From Acidilutibacter cellobiosedens (GTDB lineage: Bacteria; Bacillota; Clostridia; Tissierellales; Acidilutibacteraceae), in the NCBI RefSeq assembly GCF_004103715.1, contig NZ_CP035282.1:2996001-3060000 (forward strand): a stretch of 64,000 bases of DNA. Direction: 5' to 3'. Below the pieces are notes generated by a model that was given only the letters and a program-made list of their open reading frames with translations, was not told the origin of the DNA and made no database searches. A program made the translations under genes and the position numbers. Below are positions 1 through 8,387 of the stretch, one piece after another (positions within the stretch are counted from its first letter, which is position 1; every line of letters begins with the position of its first letter).

Positions 1-7
1 TAATAAT

Positions 8-391
8 TTATTTTAACTCTACCGTAGCTCCTACTTCTTCTAACTTGGTCTTAATTTGTTCAGCCTCATCCTTCGCTACTCCTTCTTTAACCGGCTTTGG
101 AGCACCATCTACCAAGTCCTTAGCTTCTTTTAATCCCAATCCAGTAATTTCTCTTACAACTTTTATAACTTTAATCTTTTGTGCTCCTATTTCGGAAAGA
201 ATTACATCAAATTCCGTCTTTTCTTCTGCTGCCGGAGCTGCTCCTCCTGCTGCCGGTGCGGCTGCAACTGCTACCGGTGCGGCTGCACTTACTCCAAACT
301 CCTCTTCCAATGCTTTAACTAATTCTGATAATTCTAAAACCGTAAGGTTTTTAACTTCCTCAATTAAATTTGATACTTTTTCACTTGCCAT
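8..391 (-). CDS. rplL: 50S ribosomal protein L7/L12
   Basis: This 127-residue protein forms the ribosomal stalk as dimers bound to L10 and recruits translation GTPases such as EF-Tu and EF-G. The N-terminal dimerisation helix is followed by an Ala/Pro-rich hinge (about residues 34-55) and the globular C-terminal domain with the [12 protein letters not shown] segment. Length matches the family. It lies 35 bp downstream of rplJ, with which it is co-transcribed under the L10 leader. The gene ends at the left edge of the window, where rpoB would normally follow. Confidence 0.98.
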   Translation of the reverse strand: MASEKVSNLIEEVKNLTVLELSELVKALEEEFGVSAAAPVAVAAAPAAGGAAPAAEEKTEFDVILSEIGAQKIKVIKVVREITGLGLKEAKDLVDGAPKPVKEGVAKDEAEQIKTKLEEVGATVELK

Positions 392-426
392 TTATATATT
401 CCCTCCATCATAATTTTTTATTTAAT

Positions 427-963
427 TTATGCACTTTGTTTTTCCTGTTCTTCCTTTATTGCATTTAAAGTATATACAAGATTTCTAATATTTCCTTGAA
501 GTACATTAACAAATCCCGTTATCGGAGCGTTAAATCCTCCAAGTACCTTTGAAATAAGTACCTCTTTTGATGGCAGAGTTGCTAAAGCTTTAATATCATC
601 TGCCCCTATTATTTTGCCATCTAATATTCCGGCTTTTATTTCCAGATTATCATGATCCTTTGCAAAATCTTGAGTAACTTTTGCCGCCTGAACAGGATCT
701 TCTAAACTGAAAACAACTCCATTAGGTCCATTTAAATATTGGTTAAATTCCTCATACCCTGTATCTTTAAAAGCAAATTTCATAAGAGTATTTTTATATA
801 CCTTATAATCCACTTTAGAGTCTCTGCAATTTTTTCTTAGCTGAGTAATTTCTTCAACATTTAATCCCCTATAATTAACTATGACTATACTTTTGGCGTT
901 ATTAATTTTCCCTTTTATTTCTTCAACTATCTCTTTTTTCTTTTGAAGTACTTCTTCTTTCAT
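427..963 (-). CDS. rplJ: 50S ribosomal protein L10
   Basis: L10 anchors the L7/L12 stalk dimers to 23S rRNA and, as the L10-L12 complex, represses its own operon. I chose the ATG at 961-963 (178 residues). It has an AGGAGG eight bases upstream, whereas the in-frame GTG at 970-972 overlaps that Shine-Dalgarno. The protein shows the family N-terminal rRNA-binding domain (SIVIVNYRGLNVEEITQLR) and a C-terminal helix ending in a charged tail. It is preceded by an L10 leader and followed by rplL. Confidence 0.97.
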   Translation of the reverse strand: MKEEVLQKKKEIVEEIKGKINNAKSIVIVNYRGLNVEEITQLRKNCRDSKVDYKVYKNTLMKFAFKDTGYEEFNQYLNGPNGVVFSLEDPVQAAKVTQDFAKDHDNLEIKAGILDGKIIGADDIKALATLPSKEVLISKVLGGFNAPITGFVNVLQGNIRNLVYTLNAIKEEQEKQSA

Positions 964-995
964 CTGTCTCACCTCCTCAGAATCCGTTAATCTTT

Positions 996-1112
996 AAAAT
1001 AAAAAGGCCTCTTCGCAGATACGGAAGAGACCCTAATCTCACAGATCAGTTTATCTCACCTCGGTAGGATTTTTAAACCCATAAGTCCCTACTGTCTACG
1101 GCTTAAATATTA
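996..1112 (-). promoter_or_regulatory. L10 leader (autoregulatory mRNA leader of rplJ-rplL)
   Basis: The minus-strand transcript carries the conserved L10-leader elements CCGTAGACAGTAGGG and CCTACCGAGGTGAGA. A GTCTCTTC/GAAGAGGC hairpin with a T-run (about 996-1034) follows and acts as an attenuator just before rplJ. By analogy with the known family, excess L10(L12)4 binds the kink-turn structure and favours termination. Confidence 0.88.
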
Positions 1113-1178
1113 CATAATTATTAAGCTATATAAATTAAACAACAAAATTGTATCAATAAGATACATTCCTGTCAATAG

Positions 1179-1877
1179 TTATTCCATAAATTTCTGAGTG
1201 TTTAACTTGATTCCAGGACCCATAGTGCTGGAAATAACAATACTTTTTAAATATCTTCCCTTTGATGCGGCAGGCTTTGCTTTAATAACAGCTTCCATTA
1301 TAGCATCTAAATTCTCCTTCAACTTTTCATCTCCAAAGGATTTCTTTCCTATAGGAACATGAATAATACTTGTTTTATCAACTCTGTATTCTACCTTTCC
1401 GGCTTTAATCTCCTTCACTGCTTTTTCTATATCAAAAGTTACAGTTCCGGATTTTGGATTAGGCATTAAACCTTTCGGGCCTAATATCCTTCCTAGCCTT
1501 CCTACAACTCCCATCATGTCGGGAGTAGCTACTACCACATCATAGTCAAACCAATTTTCGTTTTGAATTTTAGCTACAAGTTCTTCTCCTCCAAAAAAGT
1601 CCGCTCCTGCTTCTTCTGCTTCTTTTAATTTTTCACCTTTAGCGAAAACTAATACTTTTTTAGTTTTTCCTGTCCCATGGGGAAGAACTACTGTTCCTCT
1701 TACCTGCTGATCAGCATGTCTTGGATCAACTCCCAATTTTATGGAAAGTTCAATGGTTTCATCAAACTTTGCTTTTGCAGTTTGTTGAACTAATTCTATA
1801 GCCTCTTTAGAATCATATAAATTAGTCCTGTCAATTATTTTTAAACTTTCTTGATAATTTTTACCTCTCTTTGGCAT
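1179..1877 (-). CDS. rplA: 50S ribosomal protein L1
   Basis: L1 is the mobile L1-stalk protein that helps release E-site tRNA, and it represses translation of the rplK-rplA mRNA. I chose the ATG at 1875-1877 (MPKRGKNY..., 232 residues) because GGAGGG lies five bases upstream. The longer in-frame ORF runs back over the regulatory hairpin. The signature [11 protein letters not shown] and the core [16 protein letters not shown] are present. It lies directly downstream of rplK, separated by an L1-site mimic at 1891-1917. Confidence 0.97.
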   Translation of the reverse strand: MPKRGKNYQESLKIIDRTNLYDSKEAIELVQQTAKAKFDETIELSIKLGVDPRHADQQVRGTVVLPHGTGKTKKVLVFAKGEKLKEAEEAGADFFGGEELVAKIQNENWFDYDVVVATPDMMGVVGRLGRILGPKGLMPNPKSGTVTFDIEKAVKEIKAGKVEYRVDKTSIIHVPIGKKSFGDEKLKENLDAIMEAVIKAKPAASKGRYLKSIVISSTMGPGIKLNTQKFME

Positions 1878-1890
1878 AATTTCCCTCCTT

Positions 1891-1917
1891 GTGGTATTAA
1901 CGGAATCTCCTCCCACT
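1891..1917 (-). promoter_or_regulatory. L1-binding mimic between rplK and rplA
   Basis: On the transcript the segment starts AGTGGGAGG and ends ATACCAC, immediately before the rplA Shine-Dalgarno. The L1 stalk of the 23S gene in this same window (62871-62883) reads AGTGGGATACCAC. The two-helix motif with an asymmetric loop is the known form of the L1 autoregulatory mRNA site. Binding here would block rplA initiation. Confidence 0.75.
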
Positions 1918-1919
1918 GT

Positions 1920-2345
1920 TTATTCTTCTACAACTATACCCATACTTCTTGCGGTTCCTGCTACCATACTCATTGCAGTTTCAATACTTCCTGCATTTAA
2001 ATCAGGCATTTTAATTTCAGCGATTTCTTTTACTTTAGCCTTGGAAATCTTAGAAACTTTCTTTTTATTTGGTTCTCCTGAACCTGATTCAATTCCTACT
2101 GCCTTCTTTAATAGTACGGAAACAGGTGGGGTCTTTGTAATAAATGTAAAAGATCTATCTTGGTAAACCGTTAGAACAACCGGAATTATCATTCCTACTT
2201 GATCTGCAGTTCTTGCATTAAACTCTTTAGTGAAAGCCATTATATTCACACCATGAGGTCCTAATGCTGTACCTACCGGCGGTGCTGGAGTTGCTTTCCC
2301 AGCAGGGATCTGAAGTTTCACTATAGCTATGACTTTCTTTGCCAT
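1920..2345 (-). CDS. rplK: 50S ribosomal protein L11
   Basis: This 141-residue protein binds the GTPase-associated region of 23S rRNA and is needed for factor-dependent GTP hydrolysis and RelA activation. The N-terminal [20 protein letters not shown] motif, containing the thiopeptide-contact prolines, is intact. The C-terminal rRNA-binding domain ends in [18 protein letters not shown] sequence. The ATG is preceded by AGGAGGTG. The gene is first of the rplK-rplA pair and has its own L1 mimic upstream at 2371-2397. Confidence 0.98.
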   Translation of the reverse strand: MAKKVIAIVKLQIPAGKATPAPPVGTALGPHGVNIMAFTKEFNARTADQVGMIIPVVLTVYQDRSFTFITKTPPVSVLLKKAVGIESGSGEPNKKKVSKISKAKVKEIAEIKMPDLNAGSIETAMSMVAGTARSMGIVVEE

Positions 2346-2370
2346 AAATTAACACCTCCTTATTTCCTTC

Positions 2371-2397
2371 GTGGTTTGTCGGGTAAACCCTCCCACT
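2371..2397 (-). promoter_or_regulatory. Second L1-binding mimic upstream of rplK
   Basis: The transcript reads AGTGGGAGGG ... AAACCAC, nearly the same motif as that before rplA, 25 bases upstream of the rplK start. Its presence before both cistrons suggests that L1 can repress each start separately. Confidence 0.68.
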
Positions 2398-2411
2398 GTT
2401 ATATATCTATC

Positions 2412-2432
2412 TAAAAAAGCTTAATAGCTTTT
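2412..2432 (-). terminator. Weak terminator between nusG and rplK
   Basis: On the minus strand AAAAGCT and AGCTTTT form a 7-bp stem with loop ATTA, followed by two further T. It could partly separate nusG transcription from the L11 operon. Confidence 0.45.
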
Positions 2433-2442
2433 ATAAGCAATT

Positions 2443-3000
2443 TTACAATTTTTCAATTTGATCAAAATCCAATTCTACAAGAGTTTCCCTTCCAAACATC
2501 GAAATATAAACTTTGACTTTTCTCTTCTCTGCATTAATACTTTCTACAGTACCTATAAAACTTTCAAAGGGACCTGCTATAACTTTAATTGCATCCTTGA
2601 TTTTTAAATCAATGTCTGATACAACTATTTCTTGTACTCCCAACGCTCTTACTTCTTTGTCTGTCAGCGGTACAGGTTTAGATCCTGGGCCTACAAATCC
2701 TGTAACTCCTCTTGTATTTCTTACAAGATACCAAGATTCATCATTTATTATCATTTTAACAATAACATAGCCCGGAAAAAGTTTTCTTTCTTTTACCTTT
2801 TTTGTCCCACTCTTTGATTCTACATACTCTTCCGTAGGCACAATAACTTCAAATATATCGTCTATTTTTCCTCTGTTTTCCACCATCTTTTCAATATTTG
2901 CCTTTACCTTATTTTCATAGCCGGAATAAGTATGTACTACATACCATTTAGCTTTTTTGACTCTCTCTTCTCTTGTTTCAGTCATATCAACCATAAGCAT
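2443..3000 (-). CDS. nusG: Transcription termination/antitermination factor NusG
   Basis: NusG binds RNA polymerase and links it to Rho, NusA or the ribosome. The protein has the NGN domain beginning KWYVVHTYSGYE, the loop motif LFPGYV, and a C-terminal KOW domain (VIAGPFESFIGTVESI). The first ATG (185 residues) has an AGAGG five bases upstream; an ATG two codons later is also possible. It follows secE in the usual order. Confidence 0.96.
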   Translation of the reverse strand: MLMVDMTETREERVKKAKWYVVHTYSGYENKVKANIEKMVENRGKIDDIFEVIVPTEEYVESKSGTKKVKERKLFPGYVIVKMIINDESWYLVRNTRGVTGFVGPGSKPVPLTDKEVRALGVQEIVVSDIDLKIKDAIKVIAGPFESFIGTVESINAEKRKVKVYISMFGRETLVELDFDQIEKL

Positions 3001-3035
3001 AAGAACCTCTAAATTAGGCCCTTCCCTCCCTCATA

Positions 3036-3242
3036 TTACTTTACAATAAGTCCCAATAAACGATTTATCCCCAAATCCAAAAGCCATACTACAAAACTTA
3101 CTATTAAACACATGAAAATTACTACTCCCGTGTAATTAATAAGCTCCTTTCTTGTAGGCCATATTACCTTTTTAGTTTCGGATTTAACTCCTCTGAAATA
3201 TGCACGTAATTTACCCTTTTGAGCATCTGTTTGAGCAGCCAT
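3036..3242 (-). CDS. secE: Preprotein translocase subunit SecE
   Basis: This is a 68-residue single-membrane-span SecE, the clamp subunit of SecYEG. The amphipathic segment YFRGVKSETKKVIWPTRKEL precedes one hydrophobic helix (VVIFMCLIVSFVVWLLDLGI). I chose the ATG at 3240-3242, with AGGA nine bases upstream, over the GTG three codons earlier. It lies between rpmG and nusG, the typical Gram-positive order. Confidence 0.93.
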   Translation of the reverse strand: MAAQTDAQKGKLRAYFRGVKSETKKVIWPTRKELINYTGVVIFMCLIVSFVVWLLDLGINRLLGLIVK

Positions 3243-3273
3243 AAAATTCACATCCTTATTTTTATTCTTTTAT

Positions 3274-3423
3274 CTATTTGGTTTCCTTATGAACAGTATG
3301 AGTTTTACAGAATTTACAATACTTTTTAAGCTCCATTCTTTCAGGATTCTTCTTTTTATTTTTTGTTGTAGTATAATTCCTTTGTTTACATTCTGTACAT
3401 GCTAAAATAACCATATCCCTCAA
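3274..3423 (-). CDS. rpmG: 50S ribosomal protein L33
   Basis: This short gene encodes a 49-residue L33 of the zinc-binding type. The pairs CTEC (residues 9-12) and CKFC (residues 36-39) are the four zinc ligands, and the tail HTVHKETK is typical. The start is TTG at 3421-3423: GGAGG lies eight bases upstream and the resulting length equals the family norm. The ATG three codons later would be too far from the Shine-Dalgarno. The gene precedes secE-nusG. Confidence 0.95.
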   Translation of the reverse strand: MRDMVILACTECKQRNYTTTKNKKKNPERMELKKYCKFCKTHTVHKETK

Positions 3424-3500
3424 TCCAGCCACCTCCTAAAACACTAAATATGCTATATGTTAAATATACAAAAACCCAATTTTACTGCATTACTTAATAT

Positions 3501-3529
3501 AAACTATCACAAATTAAATATTATGTCAA
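3501..3529 (-). promoter_or_regulatory. Promoter for rpmG-secE-nusG
   Basis: On the minus strand TTGACA (3524-3529) and TAGTTT (3501-3506) are separated by 17 bp. They lie about 75 bp upstream of rpmG and below the tuf terminator. Confidence 0.55.
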
Positions 3530-3610
3530 TAAAAAATTAAAGTAAAAAAAACCTATCTTCACAAAAATATACAGCATAAATATATTTTATCCTTATCTGT
3601 CTTTTTTAAT

Positions 3611-3646
3611 CCTTTAAAAAAGACCAAGTCAAAAGACTTAGTCTTT
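3611..3646 (-). terminator. Rho-independent terminator of tuf
   Basis: The transcript forms an AAAGACTAAGTC / GACTTGGTCTTT stem (12 bp with one G-T pair) around a TTTT loop, followed by TTT. It sits 20 bp after the tuf stop codon. Confidence 0.85.
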
Positions 3647-3667
3647 CCTCTAAAGCTATATTAAATT

Positions 3668-4861
3668 TTATTCAATAATCTTGCTGACTACTCCAGCTCC
3701 AACTGTCTTTCCGCCTTCTCTGATTGCAAATCTTAATCCTTCTTCCATTGCTATCGGCGTTATTAATTCTATCTTGAAGTTCGCATGGTCTCCCGGCATT
3801 ACCATCTCTACTCCTTCTTCCAACTCTATGTTCCCAGTTACATCTGTTGTCCTGAAGTAAAACTGAGGTCTATATCCGTTGAAAAATGGTGTATGCCTTC
3901 CTCCCTCTTCTTTCGTCAATACATATACTTGGGCATTAAATTTTGTATGGGGTGTTATGCTCTTCGGTTTCGCCAATACTTGCCCTCTTTCTATTTCTGC
4001 TCTCTGTACTCCTCTTAATAATGCTCCTATATTATCTCCTGCTTGCGCTTCGTCCAATATCTTCCTGAACATCTCTAACCCTGTTACTACTACTGTCCTC
4101 GGCTCTGCCGACAATCCTACTATCTCTACATTGTCTCCTACTTTTAATACTCCTCTTTCTACTCTTCCTGTTGCTACTGTCCCTCTGCCTGTTATACTGA
4201 ATATATCTTCTACCGGCATTAAGAATGGTTTATCTGTTTCTCTCTTCGGTTGCGGTATCTCTTCATCTACTACATCCATTAATTCTATTATCTTGTCTCC
4301 CCATTTCCCGTCCGGATCTTCTAATGCCTTTAATGCTGACCCTACTACTATCTTCGTATTATCTCCGTCAAATTCATATTCGTTTAACAGGTCTCTTACT
4401 TCCATCTCTACTAATTCTATTAATTCCGGATCATCTACCATATCTGCTTTATTTAAAAATACTACTATCTTTGGCACTCCTACCTGTCTTGCCAGCAATA
4501 TATGCTCTCTTGTTTGTGGCATTGGCCCGTCTGCCGCTGATACTACAAGTATTGCCCCGTCCATTTGGGCTGCTCCTGTTATCATATTCTTTATATAATC
4601 TGCATGTCCCGGACAGTCTACATGGGCATAATGACGTTTCTTCGTCTCATACTCTACGTGAGCTGTTGAGATCGTTATTCCTCTTTCTCTTTCCTCTGGG
4701 GCTTTATCTATGTTGTCGTATGTCATTACATTACCTAATCCGTATCTCTTATTCAATACCAATGTGATTGCTGCTGTCAACGTCGTTTTACCATGATCTA
4801 CGTGTCCTATTGTTCCTATATTTACGTGAGGTTTATTTCTTTCATAATGTTGCTTTGCCAT
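3668..4861 (-). CDS. tuf: Elongation factor Tu
   Basis: EF-Tu delivers aminoacyl-tRNA to the ribosomal A site. It is full length (397 residues) with the G1 motif GHVDHGKT (residues 19-26), the effector segment RGITI, DCPGH and NKAD, then beta-barrel domains II and III. GGAGG precedes the ATG. A tRNA-Thr lies 78 bp upstream on the same strand and a strong terminator lies downstream, so tRNA-Thr and tuf probably form one unit. The synonymous codon choice is strongly biased, as expected of a highly expressed gene. Confidence 0.99.
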   Translation of the reverse strand: MAKQHYERNKPHVNIGTIGHVDHGKTTLTAAITLVLNKRYGLGNVMTYDNIDKAPEERERGITISTAHVEYETKKRHYAHVDCPGHADYIKNMITGAAQMDGAILVVSAADGPMPQTREHILLARQVGVPKIVVFLNKADMVDDPELIELVEMEVRDLLNEYEFDGDNTKIVVGSALKALEDPDGKWGDKIIELMDVVDEEIPQPKRETDKPFLMPVEDIFSITGRGTVATGRVERGVLKVGDNVEIVGLSAEPRTVVVTGLEMFRKILDEAQAGDNIGALLRGVQRAEIERGQVLAKPKSITPHTKFNAQVYVLTKEEGGRHTPFFNGYRPQFYFRTTDVTGNIELEEGVEMVMPGDHANFKIELITPIAMEEGLRFAIREGGKTVGAGVVSKIIE

Positions 4862-4939
4862 CTCCTTGATTCCTCCTTAAACAATAATCTAATTAAATAA
4901 ACTCCCCCGGGTGTTCCATAGCTGTAAAATAACACAAAT

Positions 4940-5015
4940 TGGAGCCCATGACCGGAATCGAACCGGTTACCTCTTGCTTACCATGCAAGTGCTCTGCCTA
5001 TTGAGCTACATGGGC
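4940..5015 (-). tRNA. tRNA-Thr (anticodon GGT)
   Basis: A 76-nt cloverleaf with encoded CCA. The acceptor 5' GCCCATG pairs with CATGGGC. The anticodon stem CTTGC/GCAAG encloses the loop ATGGTAA, with anticodon GGT (codons ACC/ACT). The T arm has GGTTCGATTCC. It lies just upstream of tuf. Confidence 0.96.
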
Positions 5016-5075
5016 ATCTATAACCACCCTAAGTATTTTACTACCTACATTCTTCCTTGTCAATACTAAATTAAT

Positions 5076-5723
5076 CTAATCTTCTTTGAGTTCCAGATAT
5101 CTCTCTAACTTTCTTTTAACCCTCTGCAATGCATTATCTATACTCTTTACATGCCTGTCCAAATCCACTGCGATTTCTTGATATGTTTTCCCATCCAAAT
5201 ATGATGTTAACACTTCCCACTCCAAATTACTGAGTATTTCTCCTATCTTTGATTCCATGTAGGACAATTCTTCTCTGCTGATTATAAGTTCTTCCGGATC
5301 CGTAACCTTAACTCCCGAAAGAACATCAAGTAAAGTTCTATCGGATTCGTCATCATATATAGGTTTGTTTAAAGATACATAGGAATTCAAAGGAATATGT
5401 TTCTGTCTTGTTGCAGTTTTAATCGCCGTTATTATTTGTCTTGTTATACATAACTCTGCAAACGCTTTGAAGGAAGTTAACTTATCCTTATTATAGTCTC
5501 TAATGGCTTTATAAAGTCCAATCATTCCTTCTTGAATAATATCTTCTCTATCCGCACCAATTAAAAAATAGCATCTTGCTTTAGCTCTTACAAAATTTTT
5601 ATATCTATTGATCAAATATTCTAAGGCCTGACGATTCCCTTTTTTTGCCTCTTCCACCACATCTTCATCTTCCATGCTGTTAAAGTAAGATAAGTTCAAT
5701 TCATTGTATAAACCTAATCCCAC
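5076..5723 (-). CDS. sigH: RNA polymerase sporulation sigma factor SigH
   Basis: SigH (sigma-30) directs early stationary-phase and sporulation transcription. The 215-residue protein has sigma region 2 (DREDIIQEGMIGLYKAI) and a C-terminal region 4 helix-turn-helix (YQEIAVDLDRHVKSIDNAL). The start is GTG at 5721-5723 with GGAGG nine bases upstream. It is last in the cysS-mrnC-thyX-rlmB-yacP-sigH series, its conserved location. Its presence is the best evidence in the window that the organism is a spore former. Confidence 0.95.
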   Translation of the reverse strand: MGLGLYNELNLSYFNSMEDEDVVEEAKKGNRQALEYLINRYKNFVRAKARCYFLIGADREDIIQEGMIGLYKAIRDYNKDKLTSFKAFAELCITRQIITAIKTATRQKHIPLNSYVSLNKPIYDDESDRTLLDVLSGVKVTDPEELIISREELSYMESKIGEILSNLEWEVLTSYLDGKTYQEIAVDLDRHVKSIDNALQRVKRKLERYLELKED

Positions 5724-5807
5724 TAAGTATCCCCTCCAGAAAAGCCAATTATATTATTTCCGACTTAATTAATTAAATTATAAATAAATATCCGTCCATA
5801 GTCAAGA

Positions 5808-6338
5808 TCATTCACAACTTTTCCACTTCTTCAATTTTTTAATTATCTCATCATCAAGTTTTCCCATAATCAAATTATTGGTTTCATTCTTCTTCTTTTC
5901 TCTGTTTTCCAAAAGCCTTTTTTGATCCAATATTTCCATTTCCAATTCTCTTGCCGATATTCTCGTCCCCCCTCTTCCTAAAATTACTTGTTGTTCCATC
6001 CAATCAGAAGTAGCTACCGTCACCTTCTTTATTCTACCTATTTCATCCAATGCTCTTTCTATATATTGATCGGCAGTTTCATATTCTTTTGTATATATGA
6101 CATCTACTTCTTTTATCCTATTGCTTTCTCCCCCATTTCCCTTTACCAAGTGACCATCAAATACTATTATTACTTTTATACCTGAATAATACTGATATTC
6201 CGCCATTACTTCAATAAGCTCTTCCCGCGCCATTTCTAAGCTCACTTCGCTCAAAGAGCGAAGTTTTTCCCATGAATTTATAATATTATATCCATCAACA
6301 AACAAATACTCGTTAAACTTTTTCTCATCTTTTTTCAT
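5808..6338 (-). CDS. YacP-type NYN/PIN-fold endoribonuclease
   Basis: A 176-residue NYN-domain protein of the YacP (Rae1) family; the Bacillus member is a ribosome-associated endonuclease that cleaves mRNA in the A site. The acidic metal-site residues are visible in FVDGYNIINSW near the start, IIVFDGH and VATSDWMEQQ. Its start overlaps the rlmB stop by 14 bp, so the two are translationally coupled. The C-terminal extension is Lys-rich. Function is inferred from family and gene order. Confidence 0.88.
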   Translation of the reverse strand: MKKDEKKFNEYLFVDGYNIINSWEKLRSLSEVSLEMAREELIEVMAEYQYYSGIKVIIVFDGHLVKGNGGESNRIKEVDVIYTKEYETADQYIERALDEIGRIKKVTVATSDWMEQQVILGRGGTRISARELEMEILDQKRLLENREKKKNETNNLIMGKLDDEIIKKLKKWKSCE

Positions 6339-7077
6339 TTTTCAAACTTCTCTGTCTCACAACTTCATATATTAATACAGAAACAGCATTTGATGCATTT
6401 AAAGACGATATATGCCCAACCATAGGAATTTTAATAAGAAAATCGCAATTTTCTTTTACCAGCCTTGATAATCCTTTACCTTCACTGCCTATAACCAATG
6501 CAATAGGCCCTTTTAAATCAGTTTCATAATAATAGTTTTCACCAGCCATATCTGCTCCAAATATCCATAGTCCTTTTTTCTTAAGGTATTGTATAGTAGC
6601 AGATATATTGGTTTCTCTTGCCACTTTAATCCATTCAATAGCTCCTGCTGAAGCCTTTGCAACAGCCTGAGTCAATGTTGCAGATCTGTGTTTTGGTATT
6701 ATTATTCCATGGGCTCCTCCCGCTTCAGCCGTTCTTATTATTGCTCCCAAATTATGAGAATCTTCTATTCCATCAAGTATTATAATAAAAGGTTCTTCTG
6801 ACTTTTCTGCCGATGCATTCAAAATATCATCAACAGTTGAATATGCATAGGAACTAACTAATGCGGCAACTCCCTGATGAGGGATACTGCCCGATATTCC
6901 ATCCAGCTTTCCTCTTTCTACATACTGAATGGGAATATGCCTATCCTTTGCCTCTCCTATTATTTTATTTATGCTTCCTTTTAACTCGCCTTTAAGTATA
7001 AATATCTTATCAATTTCCCTATTAGATTTTAGTGCCTCAAAAATAGGATTTCTTCCTACTATATAATCTCCTTCCAT
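6325..7077 (-). CDS. rlmB: 23S rRNA (guanosine-2'-O)-methyltransferase RlmB family
   Basis: This SPOUT-class (TrmH/RlmB) enzyme transfers a methyl group to a ribose 2'-O in 23S rRNA. I chose the ATG of MEGDYIVGRNP (250 residues), with GGGAG seven bases upstream. The N-terminal RNA-binding domain is followed by motif 1 (DGIEDSHNLGAIIRTAEAGG), motif 2 (ALVIGSEGKGLS) and motif 3 (IPMVGHISSLNASNAVSVLIYE), which form the knot. It lies between thyX and yacP. Confidence 0.94.
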   Translation of the reverse strand: MEGDYIVGRNPIFEALKSNREIDKIFILKGELKGSINKIIGEAKDRHIPIQYVERGKLDGISGSIPHQGVAALVSSYAYSTVDDILNASAEKSEEPFIIILDGIEDSHNLGAIIRTAEAGGAHGIIIPKHRSATLTQAVAKASAGAIEWIKVARETNISATIQYLKKKGLWIFGADMAGENYYYETDLKGPIALVIGSEGKGLSRLVKENCDFLIKIPMVGHISSLNASNAVSVLIYEVVRQRSLKNEKR

Positions 7078-7175
7078 ATTTTCACTCCCTATGCATCCCA
7101 AAAATTAACATATTTTAAATTTAAAAGATATTACATATATTATACATAAAAATTTGTATCAATACATACAACTTA

Positions 7176-7946
7176 TTATAAATTTAAAAATTTTTCTCTC
7201 ACTTCATTGATCTTTCCGCAGGTCATCTTTCCTTCAGGACAAGAACCCATAATACACTCAGGTCCCGCATTCTTAAATAAAGAAGGATATACCCCTTTAA
7301 CCAATCTCAACATCTCGGTAGCTAACAGCCTTATCTCCCATTGTGCTCTATTACAACATCTGAGCCTGAAAAAATTAAATAAACTTCTGGTATTCATAGT
7401 AAATATTATCTTTGTTTCACAGGCATTGGGAAATACATATCTGGCATCTTCTATAGAAGATTTTTCAGCTTTATTCCTTGCTGATTTTTCACTTTCTCCC
7501 ATATCCATATACTTTTTCAAATAATCATTATACAACATTTCCGTAATTTGATTATAATATTGTTGATCTTCTTTCATTGCCTTTTGAAACATCTCTTTAG
7601 CTTCAGGAATATCTGCAATCGCCGGAGGAATTACATAATCAAAACCATCCAGTCTTACATATCTCTGAGACTGTTGAGAATAGCTCCCTATTCTATGCCT
7701 CACCAATTGATGGGAAAGAACTCTCGAAATACCTTCCACTCCAAAAGTGAAGGAAACATGTTCAATAGGAGATTCATGCCCTAAATTCATGAGCATGTTA
7801 ATAAAGTTGTCCACTTTTTTTTCATTCAAATCTTCTTCAATTTCTTCAATTGTTACAGAAGAATAACAGAGCTTTGCCGCCTGTGCCACTAATTTTTCAC
7901 CGTCTAAGGTGTATCTTAATAATTTCACTTTTAAATTGCTCTCCAT
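7176..7946 (-). CDS. thyX: Flavin-dependent thymidylate synthase ThyX
   Basis: ThyX makes dTMP from dUMP using methylene-tetrahydrofolate and reduced FAD. The diagnostic ThyX motif [13 protein letters not shown] lies at residues 83-95, and the fold-typical [16 protein letters not shown] segment follows in the second half (here [14 protein letters not shown]). The start at 7946 has GGAGG eight bases upstream (256 residues). It is inserted between mrnC and rlmB, which is not its usual place. Together with the B12-dependent ribonucleotide reductase it provides oxygen-independent DNA precursor synthesis. Confidence 0.97.
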   Translation of the reverse strand: MESNLKVKLLRYTLDGEKLVAQAAKLCYSSVTIEEIEEDLNEKKVDNFINMLMNLGHESPIEHVSFTFGVEGISRVLSHQLVRHRIGSYSQQSQRYVRLDGFDYVIPPAIADIPEAKEMFQKAMKEDQQYYNQITEMLYNDYLKKYMDMGESEKSARNKAEKSSIEDARYVFPNACETKIIFTMNTRSLFNFFRLRCCNRAQWEIRLLATEMLRLVKGVYPSLFKNAGPECIMGSCPEGKMTCGKINEVREKFLNL

Positions 7947-7967
7947 AATCAAAACCTCCATATAACT

Positions 7968-8384
7968 CTATACTATGAAAGAAAATAACTGTATGATTCT
8001 ATCCTCCTGCCCTTTTAAATATAAATATCCAATTAAAGTTTCAAATCCTGTGGCATACTTATATTCCAAAACGCTAAAATTTTTTGGATGGCTATTTATT
8101 TTAGCATTTCTCCCTCTTTTCACAATTCCCATTTCTTCTTCAGTTAAATACTTCTCCAATTTGTGTATAATATCCGATTGAGCTTTGGCGCTTACAAATT
8201 CTGTAGCTTTCTGATGAAGTTCCTGAACCTTCAAATTTCTGTTTATATTTATAATATAAGTTCTGACTAACAGTTCGTATACCGCATCTCCTAAGTAAGC
8301 CAACTGTAGAGGAGACAAACTGTCTATCTCCTCTACAGTTATATTTTTTAATTTTCCTAATACGTTGTTATATTCATTTTCCAT
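7968..8384 (-). CDS. mrnC: Mini-ribonuclease III
   Basis: MrnC matures the ends of 23S rRNA. The 138-residue protein contains only the RNase III catalytic domain, with the signature LAYLGDAVYELLVRTYI and a second acidic helix, and lacks the dsRNA-binding domain, as is normal for this family. It starts 3 bp after the cysS stop codon. Confidence 0.94.
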   Translation of the reverse strand: MENEYNNVLGKLKNITVEEIDSLSPLQLAYLGDAVYELLVRTYIININRNLKVQELHQKATEFVSAKAQSDIIHKLEKYLTEEEMGIVKRGRNAKINSHPKNFSVLEYKYATGFETLIGYLYLKGQEDRIIQLFSFIV

Positions 8385-8387
8385 TTT

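Noticed and set aside
3879..4767. Long plus-strand ORFs (239 and 180 residues) antisense to tuf
   Set aside because: The strongly biased codon use of tuf keeps antisense frames open; the translated sequences are low-complexity Ser/Leu/Thr-rich and lack ribosome binding sites.
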